From positions 1,178,001-1,242,000 of the forward strand of contig OZ024846.1 in NCBI GenBank assembly GCA_964017145.1: DNA of 64,000 nucleotides, read 5' to 3'. A program made the translations under genes and the position numbers. The notes beneath the pieces are model-generated. The model did not search any database, was not told the DNA's origin, and worked only from the letters and a program-made list of their open reading frames with translations. This stretch comes from Agrocybe praecox (Eukaryota; Basidiomycota; Agaricomycetes; Agaricales; Agrocybaceae). Below, piece by piece: positions 48,065 to 57,391 of this stretch (the stretch's first letter is position 1; each line of letters opens with the position of its first letter).

Positions 48065-48545
48065 TTCTAGTCAGCGTGATTAGTCGGTTTAGTCGGTTTA
48101 GTCGGATAGTCTGGTCGGAATAGTCGACCTGTCACCAGACTAATCCGACTAATGTCGTCACAAAATAGACTAAGATGATGATGATGATGATGATCAAAGA
48201 CGGACCGCATCACCGTATGCTGCGCGCTGAGCTCTATATACCTTTTAGCACGCTATGTATGTATATCGTGTAAAGAGTGTGTATGTAGAGCTGAGTCCTT
48301 AACGAGTTGTAAACATATTTGAAGCAACTATACATGGATTTTTGAATTGTAATACACGTTAATCTCGGGCATTTCGGAACCCCTCGATGCCGCCTGAGGA
48401 TTAGTCGAGATTAGTGGGGCGACTAATCTCGACTATTCCGCCTAATCCGACTATACGTAGTAGCCCGACTAATTTTTTATTTTATTTTAGTCGGTATATC
48501 GACTATTTCTAGTCAACGACCGCCCCTGGCCCTTCGCCCGTGATG
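48065..48545. repeat. Paired TTAGTCGG inverted repeats ending the array
   Basis: First hairpin: TTAGTCGGATAGTCTGGT near 48100 faces ACCAGACTAATCCGACTAA near 48135, with a one-base bulge. Second: ATTAGTCGAGATTAGT (from 48399) faces ACTAATCTCGACTAT. A run of GAT triplets lies at about 48176-48194. Beyond about 48550 no sequence is shared with the units. Confidence 0.7.
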
Positions 48546-48789
48546 AGCATTTGTACATAATCTGAGTTTAAAATACACCAGGGAACAATTTCGGCATGCT
48601 CCGGTACCTGAAGGTGGCGGAGGAATTTCTGAGTTTTGAAGACGCAGAAGATACAATCTTTCACTTTGGATAGAGGGTCAGAGTAACGCGTTTATATTTT
48701 AAGATTTTTAGGGGAGATTATTGAATCGTGAACTGTGTGACCGTGTACGTATATACATATACTATATACTACGAATTGTAAATCTCTCC
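48546..48789. other. Spacer 3' of hydrophobin gene
   Basis: Single-copy AT-rich sequence at the right edge of the array, probably including the hydrophobin 3' UTR. No gene seen. Confidence 0.4.
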
Positions 48790-49333
48790 CTACAAGTTGA
48801 CCGGGGTGCATCCGAGGGCAACGAGACCGTCTGTAGCAGTATAATACAGACATTGAGTACATGAGGAGAGCGTGAAGGGAGGCATACAAGACTCACGAAA
48901 GCCGTTGTCGGTACAACAAACCGTCTGTGCAGAGCTACAAAGTGTCGATGTAGTTGTCAGCAAGCAATTTCAAGGTAGTAATTACTAGAGGAGTAAACTC
49001 ACCAGGAGTTTCCTGAAACACCAATGGCGGAGATGGGGCTGCAGGTTACACCGATCAAGCCGGTGGCTCTACTCATAGGGATGCCTAGGAGGGCGAGAAG
49101 AGTAAGAACAGGGGTGCTCGAGCTGCCAGTGGCGGTCTGTGCGCTGTTACCTGTAGGCAAAAGTATTATTGAGTTATCTGCTCCGCTCGTGCAAAATAGA
49201 GAGGGTACTAACAGCATTGGAGGCCCCCGGGTTTGCATTGGCTGGCAGGGAGAGCGTTGTTCCTGCGAACAGGAGCAACTGTGGCAGCAGCAAAGGTAGC
49301 GAAGGCGAGAGCAGAGATGAGAGTGAATTGCAT
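48790..49333 (-). CDS. Class I hydrophobin
   Basis: Small secreted amphipathic protein that self-assembles on aerial hyphae and spores. Exons 49333-49213, 49150-49003, 48934-48897 and 48830-48790 give 348 nt, 115 aa. All introns are short GT-AG with consistent phases. The signal peptide is MQFTLISALAFATFAAATVA. All eight cysteines are in hydrophobin order: C-X6-CC in QCKPGGLQCC, then C in GVTCSP, C in GNSC, C-C in AQTVCC, and the last in LGCTPVNL. One Cys codon is split by each of introns 1 and 2, typical of hydrophobin genes. The spacing is class I, and the length is at the usual size for the family. The gene lies just right of the array and is unrelated to it. Confidence 0.93.
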
Positions 49334-49412
49334 GTTTAGTAAGAAGGCTTGTGGTATTAGAACTTTAGGTAGTTGTTTGAATGAATAATAGAATTAGGAG
49401 GGACTCCTACCT

Positions 49413-49420
49413 TTTATACG
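49413..49420 (-). promoter_or_regulatory. TATA box of the hydrophobin gene
   Basis: CGTATAAAAG on the minus strand, about 80 nt upstream of the hydrophobin ATG. This spacing fits a 5' UTR of about 50 nt. Confidence 0.65.
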
Positions 49421-49440
49421 GGCACACTGGCACATCTTCT

Positions 49441-49516
49441 AGCGAACACGCTAGCGAGACGAGCGAACACTAGCGAACATCAGCGAACACTCGCGCGCCA
49501 GTAGCGAACATTAGCG
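49441..49516. repeat. AGCGAACA repeat cluster upstream of hydrophobin
   Basis: At least five copies of AGCGAACA or AGCGAAC-like octamers within 76 bp (starting near 49441, 49462, 49472, 49482 and 49503), 100-185 nt upstream of the hydrophobin ATG. It could be a transcription factor site cluster or a microsatellite-like expansion. Confidence 0.65.
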
Positions 49517-49518
49517 TA

Positions 49519-49934
49519 TGGCGGTCATTTAGGGGAAGTATTCCCGCGCACCTCTCATTGGGATTTTTACCCTTTCCGCTCAATGTTAGGGTAAAATCAG
49601 GTCCAAGTATGGCCAAGTCGGGCTGGCTCTATATCTCGTCGGTTGGTATTCTGGACTTTCCACGGGCAGTGTCCTTTTTGGCCGGTGAACGCTTTAGACC
49701 GGCTGAATCTGGAAGAGCTTTCTCCAGTTCTCGAAGCTCTTTCTTTCGAACATTCGCCTCTTTACTGGTCTGTGACAACTGGTTGATTTCATCCCTAATT
49801 TCGTGAATTTTCAGCCACTCGCTTTGAGAGAATGGGAGGATAAAAAAGTGCAGGAAATCGCATTTTTTTCCTCCGTATAACATGGCTGTTGCATTGAATA
49901 TACAATGATGCTTAAGGAAACGCGTGTACGACAA
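49519..49934 (-). mobile_element. End of a MITE-related transposon with a small coiled-coil ORF
   Basis: The first 25 bp (TGGCGGTCATTTAGGGGAAG and on) and about 95 bp in all match the left end of the complete MITE at 60738-60909, preceded by TA. No matching right end was found nearby. Adjacent, minus-strand frame 49934-49629 ends SEWLKIHEIRDEINQLSQTS, ANVRKKELRELEKALP and RSPAKKDTARGKSRIPTDEI, with TAG inside the element. The charged heptad pattern suggests a coiled coil. It may be the C-terminal exon of an element-encoded protein. Not recognised. Confidence 0.5.
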
Positions 49935-50415
49935 TGAGAGGTCAAAAATTCACGGCTACACGTGATGGTATGCGGCAGAGAACAACCCGATGGCCGCTGG
50001 CTGCCGCTGGAAGGTCTCGGGATGCCGGCACGACAGATGTACCCGACTTCCACTGCCCAGCACCAACTATTGGTAAGCGCTATGCAATGCATCGTTTGCA
50101 TTGCAGATCTTGACGAGCTATCTGGCCGCTTTGCCAATACTTGGGCATTGCCACTCTGAAGAATCCGTTGATGTCGTCAAGGTCAAACAAGTATTGCGTA
50201 TATGATTCTGTATATAACCAGCTCCTTGATGATGGAAGCCGATCAATGGCAACAGTCTACATTACGATGCGCACTATTAGTATCAATCTTGAGGTGGTGG
50301 TGGCACTCTGCCCAACTTAAAAACCTGAGGACTGCCTTAAAACATTCTCAAAAGCTCAACTTAAGCCTGCTTCAAGGAATCCTCTCTCGACCCTCATTGG
50401 AACTACCGTCGAAAA
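49935..50415. other. Spacer upstream of DUF6534 gene
   Basis: No convincing gene. A short match GTAAGCGCTATGCAATGCA near 50074 is shared with the 1-kb junction repeat (near 34814), perhaps a stray fragment. Confidence 0.4.
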
Positions 50416-51892
50416 ATGGTGCTACCTGCCCTCCCGCCAGACATTGGTAAAGTGTAGGTAGCGCTAGCATGTCTAATATGGAGCAATGGGCAATAGGTTG
50501 TGTTTACTCTGACTTATTCTTTCCTATAGGGCCACTCCAATGGTGAGGAACATATATGTTATGCTGCTAGTGCTTACCAGAGCCATATCCGTTTAAACCT
50601 GTGCCACCAAAGGTTCTCGGCTTCATGTTCCACTGGTCTCTCTTCGGAATCTTAACCGTCCAACTCCGTATGTCCGACGGGCGTGACATCTCACTAAAAA
50701 GAAAGGCGATTCTGATGCCCTTTATTGCAATCTTTAGTTATATATCACCTTGCGTTTCCGAAGGATTCGCGATGGACTAAATGCATTGTATACGGTGTGT
50801 ATGTCGCGGAGGTGACGCGGGCCGTCATGTTTGGCCTTCAAGGCGTTGGAGTATTAGGCACAGGATTCGGGAACGCCCACACATTATCGCAGGCCTACTT
50901 GATTTGGTTCTTCATCCTAATCTTGAGCTCATCAGGTAAGTGCATTTGAAATATTCGTCCTCAGATAAGGTGTTTGGGGACTATCCCCTTCCTTTTTTAA
51001 AGTGGCATTGGTAGTGCAAGGCGTATATGCGTACAAAATCATGGTTCTGTCGAACTCTAAAATCCTTCCTAGCTTTATATCCGCGGTAAGGAAAAGGATC
51101 ACCCATCAATGTGTCATTGCTAAAAATTTTCAAATTTCTTCTAGCTTGCGGTTATACAATGGGGCGGCGGCATTGCTAACGGAGTACTTCTCTTCATGGA
51201 GAGCGATCTTTTGCACTTTTTAGACCCATGGGCAAACGTTACGCTCGGGGTAAGCCTTGAAAATGTGAATCAAATGGATGGAACTAATTGATAGACTATA
51301 TCACAAAGTTTTGGAACGGAGGAGGAGCGCTTTGCGATATCTCAATCGCTGGTTCAATGACTTACTACGTATGCACCATATTTCCTCTGGTATTGGAATT
51401 TTCTCTGATCTGCACAAGATTTTAAGGGCAAAGTCTCTGCGAAAGGATACGCGGCGGGTAACACAAAAAATAATTCGTCTTACAGTTGAAACAGGGATCA
51501 TAACTGGTGGGTTGCATCAATGCGAACTTCTGCTTTGCCGAGTAATCTTTTGTTTCCACTGTTCCTTAGCTGCGGTTGCGATTACGACTCTCGTTCTCTA
51601 TTCTTTACCCTCCCCAAACGAGTATAAGATCTCGGTGGCAATCATGGCTAAGCCCTATTCAAACGCCATGATGGTTATCTGCAATAGTCGTGTGCGGTTC
51701 GTTCACATCGGTATTTCGGAAGTCGAATCGGAGGATTTTCCTTCGCGAGTTCGAGCGCTTGAGAAGAGCACTGCCCACAATGCGACAACTCCTCGTGATG
51801 CCTTTTCAAATGGTCCTATAGTCTTCAAACCTTATGACTCGGAGACAGAGGAGCTGGGCACTTCTTCGATGGTATCAAGTGCCAGTTCATAG
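50416..51892 (+). CDS. DUF6534-type seven-helix membrane protein
   Basis: Orphan Agaricomycete membrane protein. Exons 50416-50446, 50581-50667, 50738-50935, 51003-51085, 51145-51249, 51309-51368, 51419-51506 and 51570-51892 total 975 nt, 324 aa, with phases consistent throughout. It starts MVLPALPPDIE. Family marks in order: KVLGFMFHWSLFGILTVQ and IYHLAFPKD (helix 1), the GFGNAHTL loop, VALVVQGVYAYKI, then WNGGGALCDISIAGSMTYY (the DUF6534 core), IIRLTVETGIIT, AIMAKPYSNAMMVICNSR, and a hydrophilic tail ending SSMVSSASS. An unspliced frame from 51278 overlaps the last exons but reads through two introns. The start exon was chosen because only it gives a phase-compatible join. It is not homologous in sequence to the array family despite the same topology. 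Confidence 0.85.
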
Positions 51893-52635
51893 GTAAGAAA
51901 ATTTGCATGATCGTCATTTAAATGCTAGAGAAATTAGTCTAACAAGTACGTACTTTACTTAACTAGTGTACCTTTCGACACAATGCCGCAACACGTAGCT
52001 CAGGAGTATGACCTGCTTTGTTATTTATTTACAAGGTGGAAGTCGCACCCACTTGGCACACGGGAAAGTCTGACTTACTTCTGATTATATCATTACCTTT
52101 ATATCTTCGGATGTCATATCGGATTCAGTACTGAATAGGCATGTTTTCGTGAATATAAAAATCTTATGTAGTAGAACACTTATTCAATGGATATTTGTAT
52201 GTATGGCCTTTTGATACGGCAGATCAAATAGTTTTATACCGATATCAAAATCACTATCAAGTACTCTCTAACTATACTCGGTATCCTATGTGAAAAATGT
52301 CGGATCAAAAAAGGACGACAGAAGTGCATAGCTTCAGCAATATACGGGAGTACTAGTATCCTCCATTGTCGTTGCGACCGCTGCAAATGCAGAAGTGGAC
52401 AACGCAAGCAAAGCTGTCGCAATGTAAGAAATCTTTATCGTCAGCTGGGGTTTTCAGTGTCGACTGGCCAGCAAATCAACGACATCGTATCGATTTAAAT
52501 ACCGCAGACCTATGTCCGATAGGTACACTGGTGGCCTCCGAGTCCGCAGCCTATAGCCTTACACTGCCACGACATTTCTCCGATCATATGCATATGTGAA
52601 TATAGAATCCACTCTCGAGGAGTTGATGGAGACGT
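51893..52635. other. Spacer downstream of DUF6534 gene
   Basis: AT-rich with scattered stop codons in all frames. Short frames at 52234-52422 and 52366-52599 lack support. Nothing recognised. Confidence 0.4.
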
Positions 52636-52801
52636 GCAAGCAACTATGGCATTGTGCAATGCGTATGTTTACCTGTATCAACTTTCAGGAACCGAGTAAG
52701 CAACTATAGCACGTAATACGCGAGCACTAGGTAAACACACACCCACTCGGCTCCTGAAATTGATACAAACATACACATTGCACAATGCCATAATTGCTTG
52801 C
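52636..52801. repeat. Foldback inverted repeat, about 60-bp arms
   Basis: Left arm 52636 to about 52699 and right arm about 52745 to 52801 are reverse complements with a few mismatches and one small gap. Both contain GGCATTGTGCAATG. The loop is about 45 bp. Non-coding; a foldback MITE or relic of one. Confidence 0.75.
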
Positions 52802-53130
52802 TACTAATTATAGTCGGCTCCTGAAATGACTATTTACCAGGTCCATGTTCGCCCCACCGGGCGTGGTTTCGCTCATTTCCTTGGGCACGGTGATAATCAT
52901 TGGATCTCTTGTAGTATTCAGGATGAAGCCTTTTGAATATTCAACGTGAAAACTTATTTTGTACAATATTTGTTTCTCATAAGGCTTCTCTTAGTATAAA
53001 AAAACATTTCTTTCTTTTTCTTTCTTTCAACGTGTCCGAAAGTGGCTGTGCTTTCCGCTATCTATTTTGATCGATGGGCCACGTGGTAAGTCACACTGCC
53101 ACACACTGATGTGTATGTATAAGCGCCCAC

Positions 53131-54388
53131 GGGTCACTCTCAGTAAAAAGAAAAGTCATAGGGTAGTCAGATTGTAGTCACGCATCAGTCGCTAATTGAT
53201 GTGACTGACTAATGTATGCAGAAATGTCGTATTTTTTGCAGGAGGTCCGACTGGGTAGTCAGTAAATAGTCATTCCAATCAAAGAAAAGTAGTACACTAG
53301 TCGGACAATTGTGATTTCTCAGTCATTCAATAGTCAATATTTTCTCTCGTTAGTGGTTCCCATCAGGTTCTGATAATCATAGAAATCAATAAATTAAAGC
53401 TATCGATTAATATTAATTACATGCTACAGGCCCTAATCGTGAACCACACTATACACCAGATAAAAACTCCCTATTGCACAGGCGCAGGGTACTCGCACTA
53501 AGTCCATCCATCGAATCAATGGGTCGGAAAAGCGCAAAGAAAATTTACAATAATCTGTAGTTGGCATCAGTTTAGAGCCTGAATAAAGATGATTGAGGAT
53601 GTACAGACTTACGACAGAAATTTTGTTAATGGATGTACTGATTGGCCCTAAAGAACAGAAATGAGGCGACGTAGAGCACTGCATACTGATTCAAACAGAT
53701 ACCTGGGTTTTCCGTTGCTTGCTGAGAATCTGGGAGCTGCTAAATTGGCATTCAAAACGGGTAAGACTGGCTTCGGAATTCAAAGGTGGGAAAACTAGTA
53801 AGCAATGTTCCAAGGACACTGAGCAGTGTACGTACATTGAGACCCGCCAAAACCAGTCCACAAGAATCCCACAAGATCCTTACTAACGTAGACGCAAATC
53901 CCAGCCTCCTTCAATGTGTCCGTGTTTCAAAGGGCGGTCCACAACAAGTCGTCGGTTCTTTCAAGTGGCGTTGAAAGTTCAGAGACATCGAGAAAAGACA
54001 ATTCTATGAGTACACAGGTAACGATGTGTTCCAAGAGATTCGAGCTGTTGAGTTCATGAGCGGGCGACTGTGGCGACTGGTGTACATGAGCAACTGGATG
54101 AGGGTGTAGGGTGCGGACAACAAAGTAAAAAATTGTACATATGTAGTCATGTGACAAATTCAGATTCCGACTTCCCTTAATATATTTTCTTAGCTTGTAT
54201 GGGGCCATATTGGCCATGGGCACCGAATTAAATTGGCGAGGGAGTAAATTGACTGAGGTCCGACTAAGATACGACTGGCTACTGACCATAAAAACATAAA
54301 AGTGTGGAGCAAGACACATGACGGACTATTGAGTGACTACGGCCTGACCACGACTGACCTTGATCCGACTTTGCTTTTTACTGAGGGT
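53131..54388. mobile_element. 1.26-kb element with terminal inverted repeats
   Basis: Left end contains CTCAGTAAAAAGAAAAGTC (53148-53157 region) and right end, reverse complemented, contains CTCAGTAAAAAGCAAAGTC (54365-54384 region), both next to a GTCAC/GTGAC motif. Both ends continue into clusters of AGTC/GACT motifs (53150-53340 and 54230-54370). Internal frames (53433-53684 and 53927-54319, minus) are short and unrecognised. No clear target-site duplication was seen. Best read as a non-autonomous DNA transposon. Confidence 0.5.
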
Positions 54389-54399
54389 CACTGACATCA

Positions 54400-55573
54400 T
54401 CAAACTGCCGGCTCGAACCTAATAACTACTTCTATCCCAGCTATATTTATGCGTACGTCACATCGTCATTCTGTTTGTTTTACATGTATATCCGAAGGCA
54501 TATATATACATGGATGTATACTACAGAGTACATATACAGTATACATAGGACATAAGTTACATATATCACAGCAGAAACGGATGAGAAACAAAGGGATAAT
54601 ACTTGTGGTCGCCGCCGCACGACAAGTAGAAGCATGGTCGTTGCCAGATGGGAATGCATTCCCAATTAGAAAAAATGTTGAAAAATGTTGGCGGCACACG
54701 CGGCATTAGTTATGTTGGTGGCACTTGGAGAGCGCGTCACAGCGTGTCACGGAACGTGAATTTCCTTCTTATTTAGCGGCTTGTACGCATGTATAATTGC
54801 CCAGTTATATGCCCGAAAGTGTGGGGCCCTTATAAGTGATGCTGCGGTGACATTTAGTTATTTTCTCACACCGCTTTGCGCTCTAGTTCACCATTCTTTG
54901 CATGTTACACGCATCTGGCGTCGCTTTTTTATACATATACACAGTCTAATATGTGTATAGAGCTAATATATAAAACCTTGCATAATACTGGTACGAACTA
55001 CATGAGATATGAGTAGAATTAGATAAAATTTCGCTTGTACCCTTAGTCATCACATCACTCACACAGACACAGTACCAGGTGACGGGTCGCAGTACACCGG
55101 TCGGAAGTCAGATATCGAAGACCAGGAACATGGGAGGAATAAGTACTCAGTTTGTTAAGACTAGTTCAACATTCGTCAAGCTTAATTCAAATATATATCG
55201 TCAAGGCTAGTCTGACACAGGAAGCGCACAGTACTGCAGGCTGTGGTATGTACCTCGTAGCTCCCGGGATTATCGAAGAGTTCTTATGCAGCTCGTCATT
55301 TGGACCTTACACGGCTAGGCTTGATTAGCTTGAAGATTCAAGTGGTGTAAAAAGGAGTGGTAGAGCACCAAGTGGATATTTTAGCGAGAAAATAGTCTAT
55401 AGACTATTTTAAGAACGTGCGACGCGGATGAAGATGACGTCACAAGAACACTATAGTAATTACGATGACATCATATCCTGTTCAGTTATAACACGAAACA
55501 TTCGCAGTCTCTTTTGCTAAAAATACACTCGTCCTGACACTGTCTCAGCACCACAAGTTTACCACTGACGAGC
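54400..55573. other. Spacer upstream of coiled-coil gene
   Basis: AT-rich region with TATATAC-rich stretch at 54500-54560 and a short palindrome TAGTCTATAGACTA near 55397. It includes the promoter of the next gene. No gene recognised. Confidence 0.4.
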
Positions 55574-57059
55574 ATGCAATCCTCCCAAGACTTACCTCCT
55601 CCCGTTGTTTACAATCCGACCACTGCTGCCACTGAATACTCGGACGAAAACGAAAACCTTACCATGAATATGGTACCCTCGAATGATATGCCTCCTCCGG
55701 TACATACCGCCGCTGGACCTCTCCATCCGGCTTTGGTGGACCCCACCAGTGGGACAGCGAAAAAATTTCAGTTGCACGACGATGGGCCCGTAACTTTTGC
55801 GAACGGATCTTTGAAGGGGAAAGGCAGGGAAATGTCTGCGTCTCCTATCCCTGCAGAGCCTGCTTCGGCGTCTGGCGCTGGAACGGGAGCTGTAGCTGGC
55901 ATGGCACTTTCTCCATTACCTGAGGTCCAGGATCTTGACACCCAAGGCGGAGAACAAAGGCAGCAATACGTTGAGGCAGACAAAGCAGGAACATTTGGCT
56001 CTGGAAAGGCTGGATACGTACAGCATCCCAACGGCTCAGATGGTTGGCTTCCCACTGAGAGCGTTCCTACTACGCAAGGTCAGAGCGTAGCCCAAAATCC
56101 CACCGACACGCCTGTACTCAACGCAATGCCCACGGTGACCGGTGAATCACTCACTGGTACATCTTCTCCTATTCCGGGCTTCAGTACAAATGGCGGGTTC
56201 GTCGCTGCTCCTGTTGGTGGCGGTGCTGCCTCGCTTGCTCGCTCCGCCTCACGTAACACTGCGTCCGACGGTCGTCCCATCCCAGGGTCGGCATTTGTCA
56301 ATGGGGCTGGTACTACAGGTCCATTCTCTACTGCGGAGGAGAATGAGGAGTTGTTGAATAGGACGCGCGAGGCGAATATGAGCTTGACGCCGAAGCAGAG
56401 GTCTAAGATTGCAAGGAACGAAGGTAAGCCCGATTTTCATTATACCTTAAACCTTTTCTGTTTCTTCCTTTCGCATGCACTCTTTTGCCCGTTCGGTTCC
56501 GTGATGTCTGACACTCTTTTTATTTTGTTTGTAAATAGCCAAGCACGGCCGCAAACTGAGCAAGATCATCAAGTCCGAAGCCAAAATCGAAAAAGCCTCC
56601 CTTCAAACTTCCATTGACGAACTTGCGTCTTTGCAGCAGATCCAGAAGAACACCGTCAAATCCGAGGCGCGTCTCTCTGCCTCTCACACCCAGCTTCTCC
56701 ACGCGTTCAAGAAGACGGAAGCAGCTTATCTGTCTGCAAAGCTCCGATACGACAGAGAACAAGGCGAGTTGAGTGCAGAAGCGAGTGCGTTGGAGACGTT
56801 GAGGGAGAATGCGAGGGACGCTACGGAGAAGGTTCGGGACAAGGCTGCGGAGGTCGATGCGATGCGGAGGATGTTGGCGGTGGATGAGAGGGAGAGGGAG
56901 CTTAGTTTGAGGCAACTCAGTGGGCGTGGGATGGGCACTATTCGGAGGAAAGGGAGCGTTGGCGTTGCTACGATGCAAGGTGGAGGGAATCAGCCCATGG
57001 AGCCTGTGATGGGTGAGCGGAGGAGTTTCTTTGGTGGTGGTGGTGGCGTCAGAAATTAG
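55574..57059 (+). CDS. Disordered/coiled-coil protein, Ncp1-like
   Basis: Exons 55574-56423 and 56539-57059 encode 456 aa; the intron has GTAAGC...AATAG ends and phase 1. The first 250 residues are low-complexity and Pro/Ser/Gly/Ala-rich (MQSSQDLPPPVVYN, PSNDMPPPVHTAAG). Then SLTPKQRSKIARNE and KHGRKLSKIIKSEAKIEKAS lead into a long basic/acidic coiled coil (residues about 300-410, including SAKLRYDREQGELSAEASAL and RRMLAVDERERELSLRQLSG). The C-terminus is Gly-rich (FFGGGGGVRN). The PKQRSKI...KLSKIIK...coil arrangement is what I remember from fungal proteins annotated as DNA-binding Ncp1. That name is a recollection, and the biochemical role is unproven. Confidence 0.75.
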
Positions 57060-57391
57060 GTAAGATGCGACGTGCGGGTGCAGTACTACAAGTTTCTTTG
57101 GTTCAATTTTTTTTCTGCTCTTTGAATTATGCTTGCTTTTTTGAAGATTGGATCTATCCTTACGTTTGTTGCAATATTTTCGGCTTTATTCATGTAATTT
57201 CTTTGGCGAATGTATTTCTAGTCACTAGTGGGCTTGTAATCCCGTATAATAATATTAACTTTCGAGAATCAAACATAAAACCGGTACCTAAGCTTAGTCT
57301 ATTAACCTCCCAACTGAAAGAGAGAATGACTATTATTTACTCAGTTTGAATTCGTCCACATGAACACTTTAGAATTCTGTGAAATTGGTCG

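Noticed and set aside
1..48545. CRISPR-like or prokaryotic operon organisation suggested by repeated units
   Set aside because: Repeats are multi-kilobase eukaryotic gene units with introns; there are no short regularly spaced repeats with spacers.
51278..51892. 204-codon unspliced frame in the DUF6534 gene
   Set aside because: Reads through two introns. The spliced model gives the family motifs GGGALCDISIAGSM and RLTVETG and a complete 324-aa protein.
53433..54319. Possible transposase inside the TIR element
   Set aside because: The longest internal frames are 83 and 130 codons with no recognisable catalytic motif.
54400..54425. GGTTCGAGCC-like string (minus strand) resembling a tRNA B box
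   Set aside because: No A box at a suitable distance and no cloverleaf could be drawn.
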